From Amycolatopsis acidiphila (GTDB taxonomy: Bacteria; Actinomycetota; Actinomycetes; Mycobacteriales; Pseudonocardiaceae), in contig NZ_CP090063.1 of the NCBI RefSeq assembly GCF_021391495.1, positions 3,100,001-3,164,000 on the forward strand: a stretch of 64,000 nucleotides of DNA. Reading direction: 5' to 3'. Below, in pieces: positions 56,446 through 64,000 of this stretch (position 1 is its first letter; every line of letters begins with the position of its first letter). The notes below the pieces were generated by a model. The model saw only the letters and a list, made by a program, of their open reading frames with translations. It had not been told where the DNA came from and did not search any database. A program made the translations under genes and the position numbers.

Positions 56446-57653
56446 GTGACCGCCTTTTCGATCCGCCCGCTCGCCGAAGGTGAGCAACGCGCCGCCTACG
56501 ACCTGCTCAGCCGTGCGCTGCACTCGTGCCGTTCCACCGAGGAGGTGTGGGCCCGGCGCGGCCCGGCGTTCCCCGCGTCCCGCAAGTTCGGCGCGTTCTC
56601 CGGCGGCGCCCTGATCGGGGTGGCGAGCTCGTTCGGGACGGAACTGGCCGTGCCGGGCGGAAAGTCGCTGCCGGCGGCCGCCGTGGACGGGTCGCCGTGC
56701 GCGCGGACCACACCCGGCGCGGGGTGCTGACCGCGTTGATGAAGGCGCAGCTGTGCGACTGCGCCGACCGGGGTGAGCCGCTGGCGGCCCTGCACGCGAG
56801 CGAGAGCACGATCTACGGCCGGTTCGGGTACGGCGTCGCGGTCAGGGCGAAGTCGCTGCGCGTCCACAAGGGCCGGGCCCGGTTCCGCGCCGACGCGCCG
56901 GCGGGCGGGCACGTCCGGCTGCTGGAGCCGGACGAGGCGCACGAGCTGCTGCCTGGTCTGTACCAGCGGATCGCGCCCTACCGCCCGGGCATGATCGACC
57001 GCGTCGGGCAGTGGTGGCACTGGGGCCACCCGCGGCTGGTCGAGGAGAACGTCGTCGCCGTGCACACGGGAGCGAACGGGGACGACGGTTTCGTGCTCTA
57101 CAAGCCACAGGACCGCCGCACCTTCGAGCAGCCCGAAGCCGGAGTGGCGCTGGAGGTGGCCGACCTGCACGCGGCGAACGTCGAAGCGCTCGCGGGCCTG
57201 TGGCGGTTCCTGCTGGGCGTGGACCTGGTCGCCGAGGTGCGGGCCCCGAACCGGCCCCTGGACGAGCCGCTCGCCCTGATGCTCACCGACCCCCGTGCCT
57301 GCGAAGTCGTCCGGCTGGAGGACAGCACCTGGCTGCGTGTCCTCGACGTGGCGGGCGCACTCGCCGCGCGGACGTACGGGCGGGCCGAGCCGGTGGTCCT
57401 GGAGGTCGTGGACCCGCTGCTGGCGGACAACAACGGCCGCTACCGCATCTCGCCCGACGGGGCCGAGCGGACCGGTGCGGCCGCGGGCCTGCGGCTCGGC
57501 CCCGAAGCCCTCGCGATGCTGTACCTGGGCGACCGTGGCCCGGGCCCGCTCGCCGCGCTCAACCGGATCGAAGTGCTCGACCCGGCCGCACTGCCGGCGG
57601 CGGAAGCCCTGTTCGGGACCACGGTCGCGCCGTTCGGCGGCACGCCCTTCTAG
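56446..57653 (+). pseudogene. second Eis-like acetyltransferase gene with one frameshift
   Basis: A paralogue of the gene at 54790-55986. The frame ends prematurely after AAAVDG because one G is missing from a GGGG run at 56689-56691. With it restored the protein is 402 residues. The remainder shows VAVRADHTRRGVLTALM, STIYGRFGYGVA, RPGMIDRVGQWW and a C-terminal end FGGTPF. Eis proteins acetylate amines, including aminoglycosides and lysines. The second fragment could be translated alone only from an internal start and would lack the first GNAT strands. Confidence 0.87.
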
Positions 57654-57704
57654 GGCCGGCCGCTTCCCCACCACCACCTTCGACGGACGCGCTCCGCGCG
57701 GCGG

Positions 57705-58898
57705 CTACGCCCGGGTGAGCGCCTCGCGCAGCTTCATCTTGGCGCCCGTGCGGAGCACGGCGTTGCGGTAGATGCGGCCCGCGAGCCACACCAGCGCCGG
57801 GATCAGCGCGACGACCAGCAGCACCGAAACGCCCGCCTCCCACGCGGGCACCCCGCCCATCGCCAGCCGCATCGGCATCAGCGTCGGCGCGAACACCGGG
57901 ATGACCGAGAGGATCTCCACCAGTCCGCTGCCCGGGTCCGAGGGCAGCACCGAGATGCCGACGACGTAGCCCGCGACGACGAACATCAGTGCCGGGGTCA
58001 CCGCGCCGCCGACGTCCTCCTGCCGCGAGACGAGCGCGCCCAGGCCGGCGAAGACGATCGAGTACATCAGGAACCCGAGCAGGTACCACACGATGAGCCA
58101 CACCACCGTGCCCGCGGCGGCGGACACCGAGATCGTCAGCACTCCGGTCGCCAGACCCGAGATCAGGCCGACGACCGAGATCGCGAGGATCTGCAGCAGG
58201 CCCACCGTCCCGATGCCGAGCACCTTGCCCGACATCAGCTGCCACGGGCGCAGCGTCGCCAGCAGCAGCTCGACCACGCGGCTGGTCTTCTCCTCGACCA
58301 CGCCCTGCGCGACCGACTGGCCGTTGATCATCAGCGACAGGTAGATCAGCACGCCCGCGATGATGCCGAGCACGAGCTGCTGGCCGTTGTACTCCTTCGG
58401 CTTCTCCAGCGGCTGCACGCCGACGGAGGCGGTCGCCACCGCCGCGTCCACCCGCGCGGGATCGCCGCCGAGGGCGGTAATCTGCTGGTTGAGCGCCAGC
58501 CGGCTCGCCAGCACGTTGAGCGCGTTGTGCAGGTTCGAGTCCAGGTCCTTCTTCACCACGACCTGTACCTGGGTGCCGTCGCCGACGAGCAGCGCGTCGA
58601 GCGAGCCGTCGGACACGGCTTGGCGGCCCTGCGCCTCGTCGGGGACCTGCCGCGTCTCGACGTTCTGCCCGACCGTCTTCGCGCTGACCTGCAGCGGTGC
58701 GGCGAGCGAGGCGTTCGGCGCGGTGAACCCGACCGTGGCGTCGGAGCTGCCGCCGCCGATCAGCCGCATGATCACCGTGAACGCGATGAGCACGAGGATC
58801 AGCGCCGCGGTGCTGATCAGGTACGCCTTGGAGCGCAGTCGCGTGCTGATCTCGCGGCCCGCGACCAGGCCGATGGCCCCCCAGGTGTTGCCGTTCAT
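57705..58898 (-). CDS. ABC-2 type exporter permease (NatB-like)
   Basis: A 397-residue permease with one N-terminal membrane helix (about 28-48), a large extracytoplasmic loop (50-175) and five or six C-terminal helices (from about 180). This is the NatB/ABC-2 layout, with VVEEKTSRVVELLLATLRPWQLMSGKVLG as the cytoplasmic coupling segment. The ATG at 58898 overlaps the ATPase stop by four bases (ATGA). Sodium or drug export is typical of relatives, and the substrate here is unknown. Confidence 0.9.
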   Translation of the reverse strand: MNGNTWGAIGLVAGREISTRLRSKAYLISTAALILVLIAFTVIMRLIGGGSSDATVGFTAPNASLAAPLQVSAKTVGQNVETRQVPDEAQGRQAVSDGSLDALLVGDGTQVQVVVKKDLDSNLHNALNVLASRLALNQQITALGGDPARVDAAVATASVGVQPLEKPKEYNGQQLVLGIIAGVLIYLSLMINGQSVAQGVVEEKTSRVVELLLATLRPWQLMSGKVLGIGTVGLLQILAISVVGLISGLATGVLTISVSAAAGTVVWLIVWYLLGFLMYSIVFAGLGALVSRQEDVGGAVTPALMFVVAGYVVGISVLPSDPGSGLVEILSVIPVFAPTLMPMRLAMGGVPAWEAGVSVLLVVALIPALVWLAGRIYRNAVLRTGAKMKLREALTRA

Positions 58899-59806
58899 CG
58901 CTGCTCTCCTTCGGACACGACGCTGCGGAACAGTTCGGTCAGCGACGGGCGCCGCCGGGCGAACTCGTGGACCGGGCCGGTGGCCAGCGCCGCCTTGAGC
59001 ACCGCCTGGTCGTCGGCGCCGGCACCGAGCTCCAGCTCGGTCCGGCTGCCTTCGTGGCCGAGCACGCGTACCCCGGGTAGCGCACCCGTCCAGTCCGGCG
59101 GCGCCTGCGGGACGTCCACGACGAGCCGGACCGCGCCGCCCGCGCGCAGCTCGTCGACCGTGCCGCAGGCGACCATCTGTCCACTCCGGACGATGCCGAC
59201 CCGGTCGCACAGCCGCTGCACCAGATCGAGCTGGTGGCTGGAGAACACGACGGGCACCCCCTCCCCGGCCTTCTCCCGCAGCACCTCGCTCATCACGTCG
59301 ACCGCGACCGGGTCGAGCCCGGAGAACGGCTCGTCGAGCACCAGGATCCGCGGGTCGTGCACCAGCGCGGCCGCGAGCTGGACGCGCTGCTGGTTGCCGA
59401 GGCTGAGCTTCTGCACCTCGTCGTCGCGGCGGCCGGCGACGCCGAGCCGCTCGGTCCATCGTTCGGCGGCCCGGCGGGCCGCGGGGGCGGCCATGCCGTG
59501 CAGCCGGGCGAGGTAGGTCAGCTGCTCGCCGACCTTCATCCTCGGGTACAGCCCCCGCTCCTCGGGCATGTAGCCGATGAGGCGGCGGGTCTCGAGCGTG
59601 ATCGGCTCGCCGTCCCAGCGGACGGCACCCGCGTCCCCGGCCAGCACCCCCAGCACGATCCGCATGGTCGTGGTCTTGCCCGCCCCGTTGCTGCCGACGA
59701 AACCGAACAGCTCGCCCGCGCGGACGTCGAACGTCATCTCGCGCAAGGCGACGGTCTCGCCGTATCTCTTGGAGACTCCGTCGATCTCCAGCCTGCGGTC
59801 ACTCAT
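58895..59806 (-). CDS. ABC transporter ATP-binding subunit (NatA-like)
   Basis: A 303-residue ABC ATPase with GSNGAGKTTTMR (Walker A), the signature variant LSLGNQQRVQLA, ILVLDEPFSGLDP (Walker B) and SSHQ (H-loop). The C-terminal 80 residues are typical of the NatA/DrrA group. It is paired with the NatB-like permease. The ATG at 59806 lies 81 bases from the divergent SPFH gene, with the AT-rich box TGATATCA (59836-59843) between. Confidence 0.92.
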   Translation of the reverse strand: MSDRRLEIDGVSKRYGETVALREMTFDVRAGELFGFVGSNGAGKTTTMRIVLGVLAGDAGAVRWDGEPITLETRRLIGYMPEERGLYPRMKVGEQLTYLARLHGMAAPAARRAAERWTERLGVAGRRDDEVQKLSLGNQQRVQLAAALVHDPRILVLDEPFSGLDPVAVDVMSEVLREKAGEGVPVVFSSHQLDLVQRLCDRVGIVRSGQMVACGTVDELRAGGAVRLVVDVPQAPPDWTGALPGVRVLGHEGSRTELELGAGADDQAVLKAALATGPVHEFARRRPSLTELFRSVVSEGEQR

Positions 59807-59835
59807 CTGGCTGCTCCCCTCAGTGACGGAAAATG

Positions 59836-59850
59836 TGATATCAATATGCT
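59836..59850. promoter_or_regulatory. AT-rich divergent promoter/operator region
   Basis: TGATATCA (59836-59843) is an 8-base palindrome immediately followed by TATGCT (59845-59850), a good -10 for the SPFH gene. On the other strand AT-rich TATTGAT could serve the ABC exporter gene. It is the only AT-rich island in this stretch and could bind a PadR- or GntR-type regulator. No regulator gene is adjacent. Confidence 0.55.
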
Positions 59851-59893
59851 AGTCCTCGGACGGGGACGCAAGTAGGTTTTCGAGGGGATGAAA

Positions 59894-60874
59894 ATGACCG
59901 AGGACGACACGCAGCGAGCGCGAGCCGCCCAGCGCGGCGAGGAGGACCGGCCGGGTGCGGTTGCCCCGCATGACACCGAGGCCATTGTGGACATGCCGGC
60001 GCCCCGTACCCGGGAGCGCCGGGCGAAGGCAGTGCCGGGGGTCCTGATGCTCGCCGCCGGCGTGGTGCTGGTGCTCGCCGGCGCCGCGTTGTTCGTGACG
60101 GCGGCCGCGGGTGGCAGCGGCTGGCTGGTCGGGCTCGGCGTGCTGGTCGCGATCGCCGGGTTCGTGGTGCTGCGCGGGCTGACCGCGGTGGCGCCCGGCG
60201 AGGCACGGGTCGTGCAGGTGCTGGGGCGCTACACCGGGACTGTGCGGGCGGACGGGCTGCAGTGGGTCAACCCGATCGCCGCGCGGCGCCGGGTGTCCAC
60301 CCGGATCCGCAACCACGAGACCGGCGTGGCGAAGGTGAACGACGCCGACGGCAACCCGATCGAGATGGCGGCGGTCGTCGTGTGGCAGGTGCGCGACACC
60401 GCGCAGGCACTGTTCGAAGTGGACGACTTCGTGGAGTTCGTCGCCATCCAGACCGAGACCGCCGTGCGGCACATCGCCAACGCGTACCCGTACGACACCC
60501 ACGACCAGCACGTGCTCTCCCTGCGGGACAACGCCGACGAGATCACCGAGAAGCTGAGCGAGGAGATCGGCGCGCGGGTCGCGTCCGCGGGGGTGAAGGT
60601 GATCGAGTCGCGGATCACGCACCTGGCGTACGCCCCGGAGATCGCGCAGGCGATGCTGCGCCGCCAGCAGGCGGGCGCGATCGTCGCGGCGCGGGAGCGG
60701 ATCGTCGAGGGCGCGGTCGGCATGGTCGAGATGGCGCTGGACCGCCTCGCCGCGCACGACGTGGTGGACCTGGACGAGGAGCGGAAGGCGGCGATGGTGA
60801 GCAATCTGATGGTGGTGCTGGTCGGCGACCGCGACACGCAGCCGGTGGTGAACGCCGGGACGCTCTACTCGTAG
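59894..60874 (+). CDS. SPFH/band-7 membrane protein
   Basis: A 326-residue protein of the stomatin/prohibitin/flotillin superfamily. It has a disordered N-terminus (1-45), two membrane helices (about 50-70 and 76-95), then the SPFH domain starting [23 protein letters not shown] coiled coil follows ([31 protein letters not shown], about 255-285). Such proteins oligomerise into membrane microdomains. The GAGGGG at 59882-59887 is six bases before ATG 59894, preferred over ATG 59888. An RHH gene and a GPP34 gene follow with two-base spacing and an overlap. Confidence 0.9.
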   Translation: MTEDDTQRARAAQRGEEDRPGAVAPHDTEAIVDMPAPRTRERRAKAVPGVLMLAAGVVLVLAGAALFVTAAAGGSGWLVGLGVLVAIAGFVVLRGLTAVAPGEARVVQVLGRYTGTVRADGLQWVNPIAARRRVSTRIRNHETGVAKVNDADGNPIEMAAVVVWQVRDTAQALFEVDDFVEFVAIQTETAVRHIANAYPYDTHDQHVLSLRDNADEITEKLSEEIGARVASAGVKVIESRITHLAYAPEIAQAMLRRQQAGAIVAARERIVEGAVGMVEMALDRLAAHDVVDLDEERKAAMVSNLMVVLVGDRDTQPVVNAGTLYS

Positions 60875-60876
60875 CT

Positions 60877-61101
60877 GTGGCCGAGCGGAAGAAGATCCTG
60901 CTGCGGCTCGATCCGGCGGTGCACGACGCGCTCGCGAAGTGGGCGGCCGACGAGCTGCGCAGCACCAACGCGCAGATCGAGTTCCTGCTGCGCAAGGCCC
61001 TGTCCGACGCGGGGCGGCTACCGCGTGACGTCGGACGGATCCGGCCGCGGGGGCGGCCGCCGAAGACCGATACGGATGGAGAACCCGATGAACCCGCTTG
61101 A
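60877..61101 (+). CDS. ribbon-helix-helix (Arc-type) protein
   Basis: A 74-residue protein with an RHH fold: the strand KKILLRLDPAVHDALAKWA and the helix RSTNAQIEFLLRKALSDAG. A basic tail (RPRGRPPKT) follows and may contact DNA. It starts with GTG 60877, two bases after the SPFH stop, and its end overlaps the GPP34 gene by 14 bases. Such small RHH proteins can repress their operon, so it is probably the operon's regulator. Alternatively it could be an antitoxin, but no toxin gene is adjacent. Confidence 0.82.
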   Translation: MAERKKILLRLDPAVHDALAKWAADELRSTNAQIEFLLRKALSDAGRLPRDVGRIRPRGRPPKTDTDGEPDEPA

Positions 61102-61726
61102 GACGTTGCCCGCCAAGATGTTCCTGCTGGCCTTCGACCCGCGGCGCGGGCGCCTCACCGCCCGCAACGAGCTCGGCTACCTGCTGCGCGCGGCCGCGCT
61201 CGCCGAGCTGGTCCTCAATGGACAGTTGCGCGACGAGGACGGCAAGGCGGTGGCCGTGGGCCGGGCGCCGGGCGGGGACCCGGTGCTCGACGCGCTCTGG
61301 TACGACCTCGAGGGCGGCGGGCCGCGGTCCTGGCGGCGGCTGGTCGAGCGCGAGCGCAAGCAGGCCTTCCACGCGGTGCGGGACCAGCTGGCGGACGCGC
61401 GGGTGATCAAGCTCGCGGACGCGCGATTCCTCGGCCTGTTCCCGCACACGCGCGTCGTCCTGCGTGACACCCGGTCCGCGCGGCAGGTCGCGGACCAGGT
61501 CGGCCGCGCGATCCGCGGTGGCCAGGCGCAGGGCCAGGTCGAGCGGGACACGGCGGCGCTCGCGGCGCTGGCTGCGGCGGGGCAGCTGAAGACCGTGCTG
61601 GGCGCCCGCGACCGGCGGCACTTCAAGGCGCGCCTGGACCGCTTCGCGGAGCCGGTGGCGCCGGTGACGAAGGCCCTGCGCCGGGCCGTGACGGCGCGGC
61701 GCGCGGCGATCGCCTCAGGTGGCTGA
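61088..61726 (+). CDS. GPP34 (GOLPH3/VPS74-like) family protein
   Basis: A 212-residue helical protein of the GPP34 family, named for eukaryotic Golgi phosphoprotein 3. KMFLLAFDPRRGRLTARNELGYLLRAAALAELVLNG is the characteristic first part. GOLPH3 binds phosphatidylinositol-4-phosphate and glycosyltransferases, while bacterial members, common in actinomycetes, have no defined role. The ATG at 61088 lies inside the RHH gene. Together with the SPFH protein it suggests a membrane-organising function. Confidence 0.88.
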   Translation: MNPLETLPAKMFLLAFDPRRGRLTARNELGYLLRAAALAELVLNGQLRDEDGKAVAVGRAPGGDPVLDALWYDLEGGGPRSWRRLVERERKQAFHAVRDQLADARVIKLADARFLGLFPHTRVVLRDTRSARQVADQVGRAIRGGQAQGQVERDTAALAALAAAGQLKTVLGARDRRHFKARLDRFAEPVAPVTKALRRAVTARRAAIASGG

Positions 61727-61759
61727 GGGCGCGAGGCCGCCGTCGGAAGGCCGGTGAGG

Positions 61760-62686
61760 TCAGCGCTCCAGCGCCGTCAGCAGGCGCTTCACCGAGCCGC
61801 CCAGGTTCCAGCGTTCCGCGAGCTCCGCGACGCGGTCCGGGTCCTTCGGCGCGGACGGCACCCGGTCGTCGCCGGAGATCGAGACCGGGGCGTCCACCGC
61901 GACCTGGACGACCGTGGGCGCCACCGCCAGGTAGTCCTCGGCGGCGCTGAGCTTCAGCCGCATCTTCAGCGGCAGCTCCCTGCTGCCCGACTTCGCCGCC
62001 GCCAGCAGCGCTTCGACGGAGCCGAACTGCGTGATCAGCTTCGCCGCGGTCTTCTCGCCGATGCCGGCCACCCCGGGCAGCCCGTCGGACGGGTCGCCGC
62101 GCAGGGCAGCCATCGCCGCGTAGGCCGGGCCCGCGTCCGCCTTCGGCACGCCGTAGCGCTCGGCGATGTCGGAGGGCCCGAGGATCTCCGCCTTCGCCCA
62201 GCCCTTGCCCACGTAGATCACCGCCGCGGGCGTGGGGGAGGTGCGCACCAGCTGGAACAGGTCGCGGTCGCCGGTGATGACCTCCACCGGGTCCGCCTTC
62301 TCCCGCGCGGTGAGCGCGCCGATGACGTCGTCGGCCTCGTAGCCCTTCGCCTCCGCCGTCGCCAGCCCCACCGCGTCGAGCAGGTCGAGGATGATCGGCA
62401 CCTGCGGGGTGAGCGTGTCCGGCACCTCCTCGGCGTTCGCCTCCGCGTCGGCGACCCGGTGCGCCTTGTAGCTCGGCAGCAGCTCGACCCGGAACTGCGG
62501 CCGCCAGTCCGCGTCCAGGCAGGCGACCAGCCGCGTCGGGCGCCGGTCGGTGAGGATGCGCGCGACCGTGTCGGCGAACCCGCGCACGGCGTTGACCGGC
62601 GTGCCGTCCGGCGCCGTCATCGAATCCGGCAGCGCGTAGAACGAGCGGAAGTACAGGCTCGCGGAGTCCAGCAGGGCTAACGTCAC
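61760..62686 (-). CDS. 5'-3' exonuclease (PolA N-domain-like, FEN family)
   Basis: A 308-residue stand-alone flap/5' exonuclease. It has the metal-binding Asp near the start (LLDSASLYFRSF), the EADDVIGALTAREKA and ITGDRDLFQLV acidic motifs, and the helix-hairpin-helix GLPGVAGIGEKTAAKLI. It is the size of the PolA N-terminal domain without polymerase. Expected activity is removal of RNA primers or flaps. GTG 62686 is preferred to 62692 by spacing to AGG. It is convergent with the GPP34 gene. Confidence 0.93.
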   Translation of the reverse strand: MTLALLDSASLYFRSFYALPDSMTAPDGTPVNAVRGFADTVARILTDRRPTRLVACLDADWRPQFRVELLPSYKAHRVADAEANAEEVPDTLTPQVPIILDLLDAVGLATAEAKGYEADDVIGALTAREKADPVEVITGDRDLFQLVRTSPTPAAVIYVGKGWAKAEILGPSDIAERYGVPKADAGPAYAAMAALRGDPSDGLPGVAGIGEKTAAKLITQFGSVEALLAAAKSGSRELPLKMRLKLSAAEDYLAVAPTVVQVAVDAPVSISGDDRVPSAPKDPDRVAELAERWNLGGSVKRLLTALER

Positions 62687-62720
62687 GGGCACAGCCTGCC
62701 AGAACAGGAGAGGGGATGGC

Positions 62721-63254
<534 letters not shown>

Positions 63255-63262
63255 CATACTAC
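63255..63262 (+). promoter_or_regulatory. candidate leaderless promoter of the FAD oxidoreductase gene
   Basis: CATACTAC contains the overlapping -10-like boxes CATACT and TACTAC. The ATG at 63267 follows four bases after TACTAC, so initiation would be at or close to the start codon. No ribosome-binding site is visible. Confidence 0.45.
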
Positions 63263-63266
63263 TGGC

Positions 63267-64000
63267 ATGGATGTGGTGGTCGTCGGCGCCGGGATGGTCG
63301 GCGCGGCCTGCGCGTACTTCTGCGCCGAAGCCGGACTGGCCGTGACGGTCGTGGACCGGGGTGCCGTCGCGAGCGGCACCACCAGCGGCGGTGAGGGCAA
63401 CATCCTCGTCTCGGACAAGGAGCCCGGCGCGGAGCTGGACCTGGCGCTGCTGTCGGTGCGGTTGTGGACCGAGCTCGGCGAGCGGTTCGGCGCGGAAAGC
63501 CTGGAGCTGCAGCACAAGGGCGGCGTCGTGGTCGCGCAGACCCCGGCGGCCGCGGCGGGGCTGGCGAAGCTCGCCGCCGAACAGCGGGAGAGCGGCATCG
63601 ACGCGCTCGACGTCTCCGCCGCCGAGCTGGCCGAGCTGGAGCCCAACCTGACCCGCGAGGTCTGCGCGGGGGCGTACTACGCGCAGGACATGCAGGTGCA
63701 GCCGATGCTCGCCGCCGCGGAACTGCTGCGCCAGGCCCGCCGCCGGGGCGCCACCGTCCACACCGGAACGGAGGTCCTCGGCTTCCGCCGCGACCGCGAC
63801 GGCAGGATCGCCGGGGTCAGCACCAGCGCGGGCGACCTCCCGGCGCGCTGGGTGGTCAACGCCGCCGGCACCTGGGGTGGCGAGCTCTCCGCGCTCGCGG
63901 GCGGACCGGTGCCGGTCCTGCCGCGGCGCGGGTTCGTGCTGGTCACCGAGCCGCTGCCGGTCGTGGTGCGGCACAAGGTCTACACCGCGGACTACGTGGC
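63267..64000 (+). CDS. FAD-dependent oxidoreductase (DAO family), 3' end outside window
   Basis: The first 244 residues of a DAO-type flavoprotein. MDVVVVGAGMVGAACAYFCAEAG is the dinucleotide-binding Rossmann motif, VVDRGAVASGTTSGGEGN the second FAD segment, and WVVNAAGTWGGELSAL the conserved NAAG motif. Relatives oxidise amino acids, sarcosine, glycine or hydroxyproline. The substrate cannot be assigned from this part. The gene continues past the window end. Confidence 0.88.
   Translation, partial: MDVVVVGAGMVGAACAYFCAEAGLAVTVVDRGAVASGTTSGGEGNILVSDKEPGAELDLALLSVRLWTELGERFGAESLELQHKGGVVVAQTPAAAAGLAKLAAEQRESGIDALDVSAAELAELEPNLTREVCAGAYYAQDMQVQPMLAAAELLRQARRRGATVHTGTEVLGFRRDRDGRIAGVSTSAGDLPARWVVNAAGTWGGELSALAGGPVPVLPRRGFVLVTEPLPVVVRHKVYTADYV

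Noticed and set aside
60877..61726. Toxin-antitoxin pair (RHH antitoxin with the following gene as toxin)
   Set aside because: The following gene is a clear GPP34 protein of 212 residues with no toxin motif, so an operon regulator is the simpler reading.

Overview
The window is chromosomal DNA of a very high-GC actinomycete. The gene set (Pup-proteasome system, mycothiol ligase MshC, a fabG-inhA-hemH operon, hisE-hisG, PafB/PafC, twin-arginine translocase, frequent GTG starts) fits Pseudonocardiales, with Amycolatopsis or a relative as my best guess. That placement is inference from gene content and order. No rRNA, tRNA, CRISPR array, prophage or complete insertion sequence was seen. The GC-rich coding produces long spurious frames on the opposite strand, and these were left out.

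Region by region: 1-3.2 kb holds the tail of a MobA-like gene and a MoxR-DUF58-VWA operon. 3.2-4.8 kb has trmL, a thioesterase and a cysteine hydrolase on the minus strand. 4.9-7.5 kb is fabG-inhA-hemH. 7.5-11.8 kb has an unknown gene divergent from a Mg-chelatase-like AAA ATPase/VWA pair. A 168-bp MITE-like element (11773-11940) separates that pair from a divergent P450/TetR pair. 14-22 kb carries a GH25 lysozyme, mshC, an ABC-F protein, an ArsR-type regulator with an MFS pump behind a 40-bp palindrome, a phosphoesterase, a second MFS gene and a PAC2 protein. 22.4-27.8 kb is metH, a HAD phosphatase, hisE and hisG. 27.9-33.7 kb holds an SDR, an orphan ParA, a thioesterase, a RecB-like Fe-S nuclease, a site-2 protease and trmI. 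33.8-35.3 kb encodes two secreted-domain membrane proteins.

35.9-51.3 kb is the Pup-proteasome neighbourhood. It contains mpa, dop, pup, prcB, prcA, pafA, pafB, pafC, tatA and tatC, interrupted by an autoregulated-looking small HTH gene, an aldo/keto reductase, a lipoprotein, a Nudix hydrolase, a DUF1684 protein, an SDR, and the scar of a deleted TetR/MMPL pair. Dop deamidates the C-terminal Gln of Pup, PafA ligates Pup to target lysines, Mpa unfolds pupylated proteins into the PrcA/PrcB chamber, and PafB/PafC is the linked WYL-type transcription factor pair.

51.3-64 kb holds a HelY/Mtr4-like helicase, DUF4333 proteins, two Eis-like acetyltransferase genes broken by single-base losses in short C or G runs or doublets, an ABC exporter, an SPFH-RHH-GPP34 (GOLPH3-like) operon, a 5'-3' exonuclease, a methyltransferase gene lacking its SAM-binding motif and carrying a Glu-His hexanucleotide repeat, and the start of a FAD oxidoreductase. 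The best leads are the MITE-like element, the SPFH/GPP34 operon, the methyltransferase remnant, the paired decay events (eis genes and TetR/MMPL) and several sharp operator palindromes.
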